DNA of 64,000 bases from Methylophaga sp. OBS4 (GTDB taxonomy: Bacteria; Pseudomonadota; Gammaproteobacteria; Nitrosococcales; Methylophagaceae). Position numbers and translations under genes: made by a program. Positions within the stretch are counted from its first letter, which is position 1; each line of letters begins with the position of its first letter. The notes below the pieces were generated by a model. It had not been told where the DNA came from and did not search any database. It was given only the letters and a program-made list of their open reading frames with translations. The stretch is from assembly GCF_026319305.1 (NCBI RefSeq), contig NZ_JAPDMV010000008.1, positions 17,778-81,777 of the forward strand, given 5' to 3'. Shown piece after piece: positions 27,536-36,732 of the stretch.

Positions 27536-28273
27536 ATGATCTCCCTGCAGCTCAGGTTCTATGAAGAACTGAATGATTTTTTGCCGTCGGAGCGGCGAAA
27601 AATGGCGTTTCAGCATACAATTTATCGTCATGCTTCGGTTAAGGATGTGATTGAATCCCTCGGTGTGCCGCATACTGAAGTGGAATTGATTCTGGTTAAT
27701 GGTATCTCTGTAGATTTTTCCTACTCCGTTCGCCATCAAGACCGTATCAGTGTTTATCCGGTGTTTGAAAGTCTGGATATCAGTCCGTTGTTGCGTCTTC
27801 GTGACAAACCGCTTCGCAATCCCCGCTTTATCGCCGATACCAATCTGGGAAAACTGGCGCATTATCTGCGTCTGTTGGGGTTTGACTGCCTCTACCGCAA
27901 TAATTTCAGCGATGCCGAAGTCGCCGAAACAGCCAGTCAACAGCATCGTATTGTACTGACCCGTGATCGCAAACTGTTGCAGCGAAAAATTATTACACAT
28001 GGTTATTTTGTGCGGGCAGTCATGCCCCGTGAACAGGCAAGAGAAGTCTTGAAACGTCTCGATTTATATCAGGACATCAATCCTTTTAGCCGCTGTGCAA
28101 ACTGCAACGGCCCGTTATTATATGTGCCCAAATCACAGATTGCTGATCGCTTGGCGCCTCTGACCCATAAGCATTACGATGATTTCCGAATATGTAACGA
28201 CTGTGGTCAGATTTACTGGCAAGGCAGTCATTATCACCGAGCCATGAAATTGCTAGCAGATCTGGAACAGTAA
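27536..28273 (+). CDS. Mut7-C ubiquitin-like plus Mut7-C RNase domain protein
   Basis: 245 residues. The first 85 residues form a ubiquitin/MoaD-like fold (LQLRFYEELNDFLP, VPHTEVELILVNGISVDFSYSV, DRISVYPVFESLD). The Mut7-C PIN-like domain follows: FIADTNLGKLAHYLRLLGFDCLY with the acidic D94, ILTRDRKLLQR, then a zinc ribbon CANCNGP...CNDCGQIYWQGSHY. The family is predicted to be a nuclease in RNA decay; no activity has been shown for this architecture as far as I know. Confidence 0.9.
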   Translation: MISLQLRFYEELNDFLPSERRKMAFQHTIYRHASVKDVIESLGVPHTEVELILVNGISVDFSYSVRHQDRISVYPVFESLDISPLLRLRDKPLRNPRFIADTNLGKLAHYLRLLGFDCLYRNNFSDAEVAETASQQHRIVLTRDRKLLQRKIITHGYFVRAVMPREQAREVLKRLDLYQDINPFSRCANCNGPLLYVPKSQIADRLAPLTHKHYDDFRICNDCGQIYWQGSHYHRAMKLLADLEQ

Positions 28274-28337
28274 GCGGGGGGTCATTCCGTCGCTAACGAA
28301 ATATGACAGCATGATTACGCTTAAAAACAGCTTCAGA

Positions 28338-28751
28338 TTAATTATCACAAGCAGCTTCCAGCATCACCAGTTTAAACGGGTCGGTTTGTTGGTTAACTCC
28401 GTTTTGTGCACGCCAATCATCTTGCAGGCGATAAGCCTCAGCTTCTAAAACGCCCCAACATTTCCTGGTATGCTCCCCGTTGTGCCACTGTATATAGTGA
28501 ACCAGCTCATGCAGCAGTCTGGACTGGTCGGCAGGATCAGCAGGATCAAATTGCCGATACAGGAAGATCGTTTGACGTTCGTTATAAAAGCCCTTGAGTT
28601 GCGTGGCCTGGCAGATGCCGAAACTGACAATGCCGTAGTTCAGGCACAGATTACCTTGTTCAACAATAGCGATATTAGGCACTACGACGCGGGTGTCATA
28701 TTCGGTGTGAAGGTTGAGCCAACCTATCATTAATAATAGCAGCGCTTCCAT
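28338..28751 (-). CDS. Small HExxH zincin-like protein (DUF6647-like)
   Basis: 137 residues. A hydrophobic N-terminus (MEALLLLMIGWLNL) suggests export. The core carries HELVHYIQWHNG, an HExxH zinc-protease-like motif, followed by the acidic helix LEAEAYRLQDDW that could give the third ligand (HExxH...E, gluzincin-like). Cysteines C36 and C48 (LCLNYGIVSFGIC) may pair. Catalytic activity is an inference from the motif. Single gene. Confidence 0.75.
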   Translation of the reverse strand: MEALLLLMIGWLNLHTEYDTRVVVPNIAIVEQGNLCLNYGIVSFGICQATQLKGFYNERQTIFLYRQFDPADPADQSRLLHELVHYIQWHNGEHTRKCWGVLEAEAYRLQDDWRAQNGVNQQTDPFKLVMLEAACDN

Positions 28752-28848
28752 AACGTCCCCTGCTAAAAACAGGATAGATTCAGTATAGCCCTCACTGTGA
28801 TTTTATTGAAATATATTGCTTATAACCCATACACTTTTTATTAAAACA

Positions 28849-29035
28849 GTTAGGGTCTGTTTATCTTTCATCTCCGCCTCTGTTGTGATCTGAAAAAGTG
28901 TCAATCAAGGCGCGAGGAGCGCAGTTTGCGAGATACATCCATGTAGGCCACGCCGACCTGCGCGCAGCCTCCTGGCGCGCAGGCATAGCGTCCATCCATG
29001 GACATAAGTGGCGCTTTTTCAGACATACCCCGAAG
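28849..29035 (+). repeat. Interspersed repeat element, about 190 bp
   Basis: The first 30 bases (28849-28878) recur at the right window edge (63971-64000) with 27 of 30 identical, in the same orientation; the shared core includes CTGTTTATCTTTCAT. Internally it is rich in inverted repeats: CTGAAAAAG (28890-28898) with CTTTTTCAG (29014-29022), TACATCCATGTA, GCGCGC flanking the centre, and TCCATCCATGGA. It has no coding capacity of its own. The right boundary (about 29035) is estimated from where peroxiredoxin-like coding sequence begins. Confidence 0.7.
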
Positions 29036-29044
29036 AGACTATGT

Positions 29045-29263
29045 TTCGAGTCAAGCTTGCATCTGCCCTTCTCTCCGGTCAGTGACTATGGAATGGCTTT
29101 TTCAAACGCTTTATCACTGCCCACATTTGAGTTTGATAATAAAGCCCTGCTCAAACGTATTACCTTAATCTGCCGGGATGATGTGATTGAGAAAGTGTTT
29201 TACCCGGTATTCCCGCCGGATAAAAATGCTGAACAGGTCATTTCATATCTGCAACAAGTTTAG
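29045..29263 (+). pseudogene. Peroxiredoxin remnant (C-terminal third only)
   Basis: The last ~70 residues (HLPFSPVSDYGMAFSNALSL, then LPTFEFDNKALLKRITLI and VIEKVFYPVFPPDKNAEQVI) match the C-terminus of a ~190-residue peroxiredoxin family (consensus HLPF..LSD..L.L..AL.LPTFEV.G..LIKRLTL). The N-terminal part with the peroxidatic cysteine is absent. The reading frame upstream is translated repeat DNA (28898 on). The 5' two-thirds appear to have been lost at the junction with the repeat. No functional product is expected. Confidence 0.75.
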
Positions 29264-29402
29264 TTGATATCTTTTGTCTATTGGAGAAATATCCGGAATA
29301 GGGCAAACAATTAAATTACCCGGCTCTGTTGCGTATGACCCTAGCGATATATACGCTGCCTCTAAAACAAGCCTGCCAACACCAAAAAACTGAGGTTAAG
29401 AT

Positions 29403-30356
29403 ATGTTGAGACTCTTTAAGATAGAGAATGGCCTTATCAGAGAATTATCAGATTCAGATGGGGACATTGAGCAACAGTTGCATGATGCTGACTGGATAGA
29501 CGCCCATGATCCTGATGCTAAAGATCGAGTACTGCTCAATGCCCTGATCCCTACAGAAATACCCGGGTCAGGAGATATAGAGGAAATAGAGGCCTCAGCC
29601 CGCTGCTTTGTAGACAGTGCGGGAATCCATACGCATTCGTTGTTTTTGTCACAAAGCGAAGGCCGCCACAGTACCGTTTCTATTGCCTGTATTTTGCAAA
29701 AGAAACGGCTTATTACTATCCGCGAGGGTGATCTTGCCGATTTCAGATTACTCCGCATGCGTGCCCGACGTGGACAAGTAGAAGTGCGTTCGCCTTCGGA
29801 ACTGTTGATAACCCTGTTCGAACAGAAAGTTGAAAATCATGCTGACGCACTGGAGGATATTCACAAGCAACTGGAAGCAGTGAGTCATCTGGTACTTGAA
29901 GACAAGGATGCCGAGCTTGATGATGTCATCAACAGGCTGGCCCGCCTGGAAGACAGCAACGGCAAAATCAGACTGTGCCTGATGGATACCCAGCGTGATA
30001 TTTCATTTCTGCTGCGTCATCTGAAAACCGAAAATGATGAGGCAGAAACCCTGCGGGAAATCATGCGTGATATTGAAACACTGATGTCCCACACCACATT
30101 TTTATTCGACAAAATAAACTTCCTGATGGAATCCACCCATGGTGTTATCAATATCAAACAGAACCAGATTATCAAAACATTTTCCATCGCCGCCGTCGTG
30201 TTTCTGCCGCCAACTTTGGTGGCCAGCATTTACGGAATGAATTTTATCTATATGCCGGAGTTACAATGGCTGGCTGGCTATCCCTGGGCACTGGGATTAA
30301 TTTTGTTGTCCGGTTTTTCACCTTACTGGTATTTCAAACGCAAAGGCTGGCTATAG
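29403..30356 (+). CDS. corA: CorA-family divalent cation transporter
   Basis: 317 residues. A long acidic cytoplasmic domain with coiled-coil helices (QKVENHADALEDIHKQLEAV) and two C-terminal membrane segments; the signature YGMNF closes the first, giving the GMN selectivity loop, here followed by IYMPEL. Transports Mg2+ or related ions (ZntB/CorA group; the loop differs from the MPEL of classic CorA only by flanking residues). It starts the CorA / flippase-like / fusion gene set on the plus strand, 64 bases before the next gene. Confidence 0.92.
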   Translation: MLRLFKIENGLIRELSDSDGDIEQQLHDADWIDAHDPDAKDRVLLNALIPTEIPGSGDIEEIEASARCFVDSAGIHTHSLFLSQSEGRHSTVSIACILQKKRLITIREGDLADFRLLRMRARRGQVEVRSPSELLITLFEQKVENHADALEDIHKQLEAVSHLVLEDKDAELDDVINRLARLEDSNGKIRLCLMDTQRDISFLLRHLKTENDEAETLREIMRDIETLMSHTTFLFDKINFLMESTHGVINIKQNQIIKTFSIAAVVFLPPTLVASIYGMNFIYMPELQWLAGYPWALGLILLSGFSPYWYFKRKGWL

Positions 30357-30419
30357 ATTCCCTGCATGCCAGTAAAACTGTGCAGTAAACTATTGACATA
30401 CTGAAACGGCTTTGTCCAA

Positions 30420-31439
30420 ATGAATGCAAAATGGGTTTTATTCGCTATGGTGTTCATCGGGCTCAGTGCCGGAGTGCCCTATGTCATCTATACCGAGCTT
30501 GATATTCAAACGGCGATTTTTGATGCCCGGTTGTTTAATGCGACAACAGTAACCACTTCTCTTGTATTACTTTTCATCTATTTCATCAGCGACGGCTTAC
30601 GACTCTATTATGTGTTGAGAGCCCTGGGGCACACGATTCCCGGCAACAGCCTGCCAACACTGGTATTTATGAATATCCTGGTTTCCAATATTACGCCGAT
30701 GGCAACAGGGGGTGGCGTCGCTCAAATTTTATATCTACGTCGCCACAAGATTCACTTGGGTGCAGCAACGGCTGCGACCACGATTCGGACCTTGTTGGCA
30801 ATGGTTTTTATTTTCCTTCCCGTCCCATTTCTAATGGTGCTGTTCGTTCCGATAACTCAATCAGCCTTAGGGGGACAGCCAGCCATTTATTTAGGCAGCT
30901 TTGCCATATTCTATCTGCTGATTTTTGCAGTAGTCGTCATTAAAACGCGATGGGTATTGTGGCTGATAGACCAAATATTTCTACGTCTGCGCCGATATAA
31001 TCTCATCACAACAAAAAGACTGCGGCGCTGGCGTTTCAAACTTCGGCGTGAAGCAATGCGGTTCAGTCGTGCCCTGAAAGTATTTCTACGTGCGCCAAAA
31101 CATGATGTACTGCTATCCGCACTGTTCACCATCCTGTTTCTGCTGACCCTTTTTTCGTTTCCAGCCGTGTTGTTACATGGACTTGGCTATTCAGTTGATT
31201 ACTTTCAGGTGCTGGGGCTGTTAGTGGTTACAACTTTCATTATGTACTTCTCACCGACACCGGGAGCATCCGGCATTGCCGAGGGTGTGTTTGGTTTGTT
31301 TTTTGTGAATCTGGTTACTCATGCCGATCTGGTGTTGACTATTATTGCCTGGCGTTTTCTGACGATTCATTTAGGCATGCTGATAGGGCTGCCTGTCACG
31401 TTAGTCGCCATGATGGGCAGGAAGTCTGGAAATGTTTAG
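30420..31439 (+). CDS. UPF0104 / lysylphosphatidylglycerol synthase transmembrane-domain protein
   Basis: 339 residues, eight or so hydrophobic segments, inner membrane. Family landmarks: ALGHTIPGNSLPTLVFMNILVSNITPMATGGGVAQILYL and, near the C-terminus, FSPTPGASGIAEGVFGLFF (the PTPGASG motif). The family is the flippase-like half of MprF and stand-alone members are thought to move lipids or polyprenyl sugars. It overlaps the glycosyltransferase fusion gene by 8 bases, which strongly suggests that the two work on the same lipid-linked product. Confidence 0.88.
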   Translation: MNAKWVLFAMVFIGLSAGVPYVIYTELDIQTAIFDARLFNATTVTTSLVLLFIYFISDGLRLYYVLRALGHTIPGNSLPTLVFMNILVSNITPMATGGGVAQILYLRRHKIHLGAATAATTIRTLLAMVFIFLPVPFLMVLFVPITQSALGGQPAIYLGSFAIFYLLIFAVVVIKTRWVLWLIDQIFLRLRRYNLITTKRLRRWRFKLRREAMRFSRALKVFLRAPKHDVLLSALFTILFLLTLFSFPAVLLHGLGYSVDYFQVLGLLVVTTFIMYFSPTPGASGIAEGVFGLFFVNLVTHADLVLTIIAWRFLTIHLGMLIGLPVTLVAMMGRKSGNV

Positions 31440-33678
31440 CTACTCCAAACTGAGGTTGCTTTTCTTATTCAATTTATTGCTTGTTCTGACTTTAATCGGT
31501 TACAAGATTTACCTGAATTTTTTTGAGCGCGACTTCACTGCTATACACTCACAACAGGTTGAAAAAGTCGAACAACTGCTTGATGGACGTGATAATTATT
31601 CTTTTGCCGTCATCGGTAATATCAATAATTCTGTAGGGGTCTTTGAAAGAAAAATCATTCCCATGCTCAACCAAAGGGACATTGATTTTGTCATTTCGGC
31701 TGGCAACGCCGTCAACAGTGGCGGCGAAGATAAGTACCGCGCTATCCACCGCACCCTCAGCCACCTGGATAAGCCTTATCTGCTGACTTTTGGCGAAAAT
31801 GAATACAGCAGACTGGGCAGCTTCAGATTCTACGACCATTTTGGGCCTTACCTGTTTTCTTTTGCTGCCGGCAACAGCCGCTTTATTTTCCTCGACAGCA
31901 CCGGCAAAACGAGCTTCAGCTGGCAACTCCGCTGGCTTGATGAAGAGCTGGCAAATGCATCCGAATCACATAAGTTCGTGTTCAGTGGCCATCCGTTACA
32001 GCCTGTCAGCAAACAGGGCATCCTGGATTTTGATGAAGAATATCTGTTTGATGAGATTGCGCGCTCATCATTTACCAGATTGATTGAACAAGTCGGAGTC
32101 GACGCGGTCTTTTCTGCGAACCTGCCGCTATATTCACTCCAACGGCATCAAAATACCGACTACATTCTGACGGGTGGTGCCGGCGGTTTAGTGCTGAATA
32201 ATCAGCATAGTTATTATCATTATGTTGAAGTCCGTATTAATGGCAACTCGCTGGAGATTAACCCTGTTCGTCTTGATGTCGGTCAGCATCCCGCCTGGAG
32301 AACGGTGGAAAGTTTGTGGTTTTTCGTTCACTCGGTCTTTTACGTCGGCTACTTGAACTTTCTCATTTTAGTGAGTGGGCTGATTGTGATCGCCATATGG
32401 CTTAACAGACTTGTTTTCAGCGAAAGAGACTACTACCCGAACTTCAATCTTGATCCCGAGCCTTTTTTAAAAAGGCCTTTCAAGGTAGCCATGTTTACTA
32501 ATAATTATCTACCGTTTATCGGTGGCGTACCTATTTCTATCGAGCGATTACGACAAGGGTTACAATCACTGGGCCATACGGTGTCGATAATCGCTCCCGG
32601 TTATGGACGCCACGAAGACACTGACGCTTCCATTCTGCGGGTTCGTACTTTGTTTCCGTTTGGCAAAAGCGGTGAATTCCGGCTGGCCAATATATTTTCT
32701 CTGAAACTTTACAAATTTATGGCTGCTTACCACCCGGACATTATTCACGTGCACCACCCTTTCTGGCTTGGTAGTGTTGGTTTGTTTCTGGGCAAACGTT
32801 TTAACATCCCTGTTGTGTACACTTACCATACCCGCCTGGAGCATTATTCTCATTATGTCCCCCTTCCAGGGCCACTGTTTCGTAACTTAATCGCCCATGC
32901 TGTGGTGAAACGTTTTGCTAACCGTTGTAATGGCGTGATAGTACCGACACAATCCGTAGAAGAATATCTGCGAATGATTGGCGTCACTAGACCCATATTT
33001 GTCCAGCCTACCGGTATAGATTTTAAAGCTTTCCAAGCCGTTGATGCATCAACCACTCGCAGACTTAAATCCGAGCTTGGGCTTCAGCGTGAAATTGTTC
33101 TGGTGAGTGTATCCAGGCTCAGCAAAGAAAAAAATATCGACTTTATGTTCGATGCGCTAAAAACGCTGCGTGACCGCTGTTCCCGGCCATTCAAACTTTT
33201 ACTCATCGGTGATGGGCCGGAACGTAAACATCTGCAGACACGTATTGATGATGAAGGGCTGGCTGACCATATTGTACTTGTGGGCGCGATTCAACCGGAT
33301 CTGATCCCGCAGTACTATCACTTGGCTGACTTATTTGTATTTGCTTCACTCTCCGAAACGCAGGGAATGGTGATATTGGAAGCAATGGCGGCGGGACTGC
33401 CTGCAGTTGCGGTCAGAGCGAGCGGTATCGATGATGTCATACATGATGAATTCAATGGCCTCAAAGTGCCGCTGTCCCTGGAACGCTGGTCGCAAGGCAT
33501 CGAACGGCTGATTAATGATGCCAGGCTCAGACAAGAACTTGCCACAAATGCCCGTGAATTTGCAGCTCAGCATGACATCGAGATGTTCAGTCAACAAATT
33601 GCCAAAGTCTATGCGACGATCTTTGCCGAAAAAGCGTATTTTCTTTCCAAGCAGACAAAACATGCTGCTCGTCAGTAA
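31432..33678 (+). CDS. Fusion protein: membrane-anchored degenerate phosphoesterase plus GT4 glycosyltransferase
   Basis: 748 residues. An N-terminal anchor (residues 8-28) leads into a calcineurin-like phosphoesterase fold at about 55-290, whose metal-binding motifs are altered: VIGNINN for GDxH, SAGNAVNSGG for GDxxD, FGENE for GNHD/E, and FSGHPLQP retained in part. A second membrane segment lies near 300-325. From about 350 a GT4 glycosyltransferase follows: VAMFTNNYLPFIGGVPISI, HVHHPFWLG, SRLSKEKNIDF, LLIGDGPER, and the E-x7-E motif in SETQGMVILEAMAAGLP (about 639-657). It probably glycosylates a lipid at the inner membrane, with the first domain acting outside as a non-catalytic module. 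The two-membrane-segment topology is inferred. Confidence 0.85.
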   Translation: MFSYSKLRLLFLFNLLLVLTLIGYKIYLNFFERDFTAIHSQQVEKVEQLLDGRDNYSFAVIGNINNSVGVFERKIIPMLNQRDIDFVISAGNAVNSGGEDKYRAIHRTLSHLDKPYLLTFGENEYSRLGSFRFYDHFGPYLFSFAAGNSRFIFLDSTGKTSFSWQLRWLDEELANASESHKFVFSGHPLQPVSKQGILDFDEEYLFDEIARSSFTRLIEQVGVDAVFSANLPLYSLQRHQNTDYILTGGAGGLVLNNQHSYYHYVEVRINGNSLEINPVRLDVGQHPAWRTVESLWFFVHSVFYVGYLNFLILVSGLIVIAIWLNRLVFSERDYYPNFNLDPEPFLKRPFKVAMFTNNYLPFIGGVPISIERLRQGLQSLGHTVSIIAPGYGRHEDTDASILRVRTLFPFGKSGEFRLANIFSLKLYKFMAAYHPDIIHVHHPFWLGSVGLFLGKRFNIPVVYTYHTRLEHYSHYVPLPGPLFRNLIAHAVVKRFANRCNGVIVPTQSVEEYLRMIGVTRPIFVQPTGIDFKAFQAVDASTTRRLKSELGLQREIVLVSVSRLSKEKNIDFMFDALKTLRDRCSRPFKLLLIGDGPERKHLQTRIDDEGLADHIVLVGAIQPDLIPQYYHLADLFVFASLSETQGMVILEAMAAGLPAVAVRASGIDDVIHDEFNGLKVPLSLERWSQGIERLINDARLRQELATNAREFAAQHDIEMFSQQIAKVYATIFAEKAYFLSKQTKHAARQ

Positions 33679-33819
33679 CTGCACAGTCTGAACCGGAAGC
33701 ATAACCCCGGCCAGACCGGGAAAATGGTAGTTCCCACAGCATAAGTTCGTCTTAGCAGTAAATTCTCTGGCCCGGGCATGGGCGGCAGGGTACTTTAATT
33801 CAGTAAAGCGGCGGTGCAA

Positions 33820-35256
33820 TCAGGTATTGACTGCTTGCGTTGATTCGATATCGTCAAAGGTTGTAGTGGTGTTTCTACCCGCATTTTTCGACGCATACAT
33901 CGCTAGATCCACATGCCTGAACAAATCATCAAAACTGCTGCCCGTTGCTTGGGCAACGCCGAGACTGATAGTTATGTGCCTTCCCACACCAAAGTCAGTT
34001 GATGCAATAGTTTTACGGCAACGTTCCGCAATCTCATAAGCACCTTGAATGTCTGTATTAGGCAGCAAGATGACAAACTCCTCACCTCCCCATCTTGCCA
34101 GAGAGTCAATATCACGCAGCTCGTTTTTAATGATTTTTGCCATGGCGATAAGAACTTCGTCTCCTTTTTGGTGGCCGAAGTCATCATTCACTTGTTTGAA
34201 CAGATCGATATCAAACAATATCAGGCTGTAATGCTCGCCGTAGCGCTTGAACCGCTGGTTCTCCTGCTCGAGCAGTCTTGAAAAATAGGCTCTGGAGTAT
34301 ACGCCGGTCATCAGGTCATATTGATAATGTGCTTCCAGTTCGGCCAGCAGCATTTTTTTCTGTAATGAAATAATACCCACCACAAAAATGGCACTGACTA
34401 ATACCGTCAAAAACAACTGCAACTCGACCAGAAATAAAACGGTTTCAGCACGGCCAAAAGGCTGAGTGAGAATATTGGTTAGCCAAAGCGCCAGACTCAC
34501 AATAATGAGCGTGCTGATAAACGTCACCCGGAATCCGAGTCGCAACACCGCCCAGAGTAAAAGCGGCACGGTTAATAACAGCGGACTGTGTAATACAAAA
34601 ACTGTTGTGTCATATCGATAAATAAATACGCATGCCAACGCAAACACCAGACAGTAAAGGACCAGCTCGATCGGCCTGTCGCGAAGCCTGGATTCATGTG
34701 CATTGAAAAAGAAAATCAGTATTAACGGCGCAACCAGCAACACGCCGACAGCTCCCCCTGCCCACCAGGTCACAAAAGCGAGCAAGGTGTCGTGCCGCGG
34801 TAAAATGCCGGTGAGACTCAAACTGCCCACACCGAAGACGGCACTGACCAGCGGCCCCAGCACAACGCAAAACACCAGAAACAACCAGAAAACATGGAAG
34901 CTTTTGAAGATATCTATGGCATGGGCTGTTCGTTTAAGCAGGTAGACTGACCCCACGGCTGCCAACACCTCACCGATACTGTTAGCCGTACCCGATATCA
35001 CCGCAGTAAAAGAGGTGTTGAATGTAGCAAAGTCAATATAAGCGGAGACATTGCCGATAAAAGCGCCGATAAAAATGCCCGGCCAGACCCTATTGCCGTA
35101 TATGACAACCATTGCCACAATGAATCCCGAGGGAAACCACATCGGTGAAATATTGCCCGGATATATGGCAAAAGTTTGACTGAGTTTAGCCAATAGAATG
35201 TAGAGCAATGCAACCAGTACGATGATTGTCGTGCTTCTCAATACCTGCCGATTCAT
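33820..35256 (-). CDS. MASE1-GGDEF diguanylate cyclase
   Basis: 478 residues. The N-terminal MASE1 sensor (about residues 1-300) has 8-9 membrane segments and the typical GNISPMWFPSGFIVAMVVIYG. The GGDEF domain follows: DLMTGVYSRAYFSRLLEQE, LILFDIDLFKQVNDDFGHQKGD, and the active loop RWGGEEFVILL (GGEEF). No EAL domain and no obvious RxxD inhibitory site just before the loop (SLARWGGEEF). It makes c-di-GMP in response to an unknown membrane signal. Confidence 0.93.
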   Translation of the reverse strand: MNRQVLRSTTIIVLVALLYILLAKLSQTFAIYPGNISPMWFPSGFIVAMVVIYGNRVWPGIFIGAFIGNVSAYIDFATFNTSFTAVISGTANSIGEVLAAVGSVYLLKRTAHAIDIFKSFHVFWLFLVFCVVLGPLVSAVFGVGSLSLTGILPRHDTLLAFVTWWAGGAVGVLLVAPLILIFFFNAHESRLRDRPIELVLYCLVFALACVFIYRYDTTVFVLHSPLLLTVPLLLWAVLRLGFRVTFISTLIIVSLALWLTNILTQPFGRAETVLFLVELQLFLTVLVSAIFVVGIISLQKKMLLAELEAHYQYDLMTGVYSRAYFSRLLEQENQRFKRYGEHYSLILFDIDLFKQVNDDFGHQKGDEVLIAMAKIIKNELRDIDSLARWGGEEFVILLPNTDIQGAYEIAERCRKTIASTDFGVGRHITISLGVAQATGSSFDDLFRHVDLAMYASKNAGRNTTTTFDDIESTQAVNT

Positions 35257-35319
35257 CAGTTGCAGCCTTTTATCCGGATTGTCTCAGCTTAATCTGTCAA
35301 TCTTGGTTTTTAAAGCTTT

Positions 35320-36372
35320 TTAATTGGCCTCGGGTCTCATGCCGCACTGTTCAAGCAATGTCTGCCAAAGCTCGGTGTGTTGTTTTAATGCCCTGTCAAA
35401 CTGATACCAGACACTGCTCACAGCTTCATCGCTTAATACGGTGCGGTAATAATCCTTGAAGCTGGCAGGCATAATGTTTTTCTGCTGCTCTGCCATAGAT
35501 TCCAACAAGCCAAATATTTGCTTGCTTGCACGGCTGGCATCGGAAACATAAGGCTGAACCCGGCCTATGTAGACACTGGAAAACATGCTTTCCAGCTGCC
35601 GGGCCTGGTTGTTCGGTTTGCCCCCGTAGCAAAGCGGTCTCTCATCCAAACGCTGCTTCATCAGGCGGCTGGCATCGTTAAGTCTGGCGGTAATGAGACG
35701 CGCACTGTTAACCAACTGGCCAGCATGACTACTAAATGCCCAGCCCTGCTGCACCTTGCTCAGATACGTCAGATCCTGCTCCCACACACCATTGAGCAAG
35801 GTATCAACGGTCTCCTGTGTTTTTTGCAGATCAGTGGCCAGCACAGATACTGACTCAGTGCCGCCTTCAAGCGGAAAATAACCTTTCGACAGTGACAATA
35901 AATTGGCAATTTCGTCCCCTGACCAGATCGCATTCCAGATTGTCGCCGGCAAAATCTGCTTTTTATATTGGATAGCTTCTTTCAGACTGGTTTCAAGCTG
36001 TGGCTTATCAACCCTGGGCAGACACTTTTCAGCAGCAGCAATAAATCGCAACTCATAGCGCAAATGGTTTAACGGTGACATCATCCGGCCCAAAATCGAA
36101 TTACGCTCACCAACTATCACCTGTAACTCACAACCATAGAGAGATAAGAAGTCGAGCATATTGATATCCAGCCTCGGGATATCTATTCTGCGATCCCGTG
36201 GCCGCGGTATCGTCATAACATCCGGTATCGGCGATGGCATAGATTCGGTTTCCAGTACCCATGCCAGCCGCTCGACATATTCGTCCATCATTGTATCTGG
36301 CTGCTCAAAAGGATCGCAGGCAGTCAACAGCAGCATTACTGCAACCAACCGCCATAATTTCAGCACAGCCAT
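35320..36372 (-). CDS. DUF3080 lipoprotein
   Basis: About 350 residues from the ATG at 36372; the open frame reaches a TTG at 36378, right after the cupin stop. Lipoprotein signal LKLWRLVAVMLLLTAC (lipobox LTAC). The body is helical with family motifs (MLDFLSLYGCELQVIVGERNSILGR, LRYELRFIAAAEKCLP, FKDYYRTVLSD). DUF3080 is restricted mainly to gammaproteobacteria and has no known function. It is translationally coupled to the upstream cupin gene. Confidence 0.85.
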   Translation of the reverse strand: MAVLKLWRLVAVMLLLTACDPFEQPDTMMDEYVERLAWVLETESMPSPIPDVMTIPRPRDRRIDIPRLDINMLDFLSLYGCELQVIVGERNSILGRMMSPLNHLRYELRFIAAAEKCLPRVDKPQLETSLKEAIQYKKQILPATIWNAIWSGDEIANLLSLSKGYFPLEGGTESVSVLATDLQKTQETVDTLLNGVWEQDLTYLSKVQQGWAFSSHAGQLVNSARLITARLNDASRLMKQRLDERPLCYGGKPNNQARQLESMFSSVYIGRVQPYVSDASRASKQIFGLLESMAEQQKNIMPASFKDYYRTVLSDEAVSSVWYQFDRALKQHTELWQTLLEQCGMRPEAN

Positions 36373-36378
36373 AATCAA

Positions 36379-36696
36379 TCAGGTTACAAGCGTAATGGCC
36401 TGTTGTGTTGAGATAAACAACTCGGCATCAGTCAAGGCAACAATATCGTGCTGTTCACCTGCACCGGTGAACAGATAGTCACCTTTTATCAGTTCAACAC
36501 CTCCCATCAACACCCGGCCATTGAGTACGAAAACCTCCTCATCGCCCTGATGAAAATGCTGTGGGAAATGAGCCCCTTTTTTCATCCTGACCACCGACGT
36601 TCTGCCTCCCTGGTCATTGCGTCTGAACAGACTCCGTTCTATACCTTCGTAATCAGTGACATTCCAGTCACGATCAATTGCTCTGTTGACTAACAT
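36379..36696 (-). CDS. Cupin-domain protein (ChrR-cupin-like)
   Basis: 105 residues, a single cupin barrel with a full metal site: HFPQHFHQGDEEVFVLNG gives the HxH...E set, and GEQHDIVAL the final His. It resembles the C-terminal cupin of ChrR anti-sigma factors and related stand-alone cupins, without the zinc-binding N-terminal domain. The function is unknown. Its stop is 6 bases before the DUF3080 start. Confidence 0.85.
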   Translation of the reverse strand: MLVNRAIDRDWNVTDYEGIERSLFRRNDQGGRTSVVRMKKGAHFPQHFHQGDEEVFVLNGRVLMGGVELIKGDYLFTGAGEQHDIVALTDAELFISTQQAITLVT

Positions 36697-36732
36697 ATCA
36701 ATTCCATTTTCGTTGCTTGTATTTTGGTTAAA

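Noticed and set aside
28898..29263. A 121-codon frame read as one intact gene
   Set aside because: Its first third is translated repeat DNA; only the last ~70 codons resemble a peroxiredoxin, so it is treated as a pseudogene remnant.
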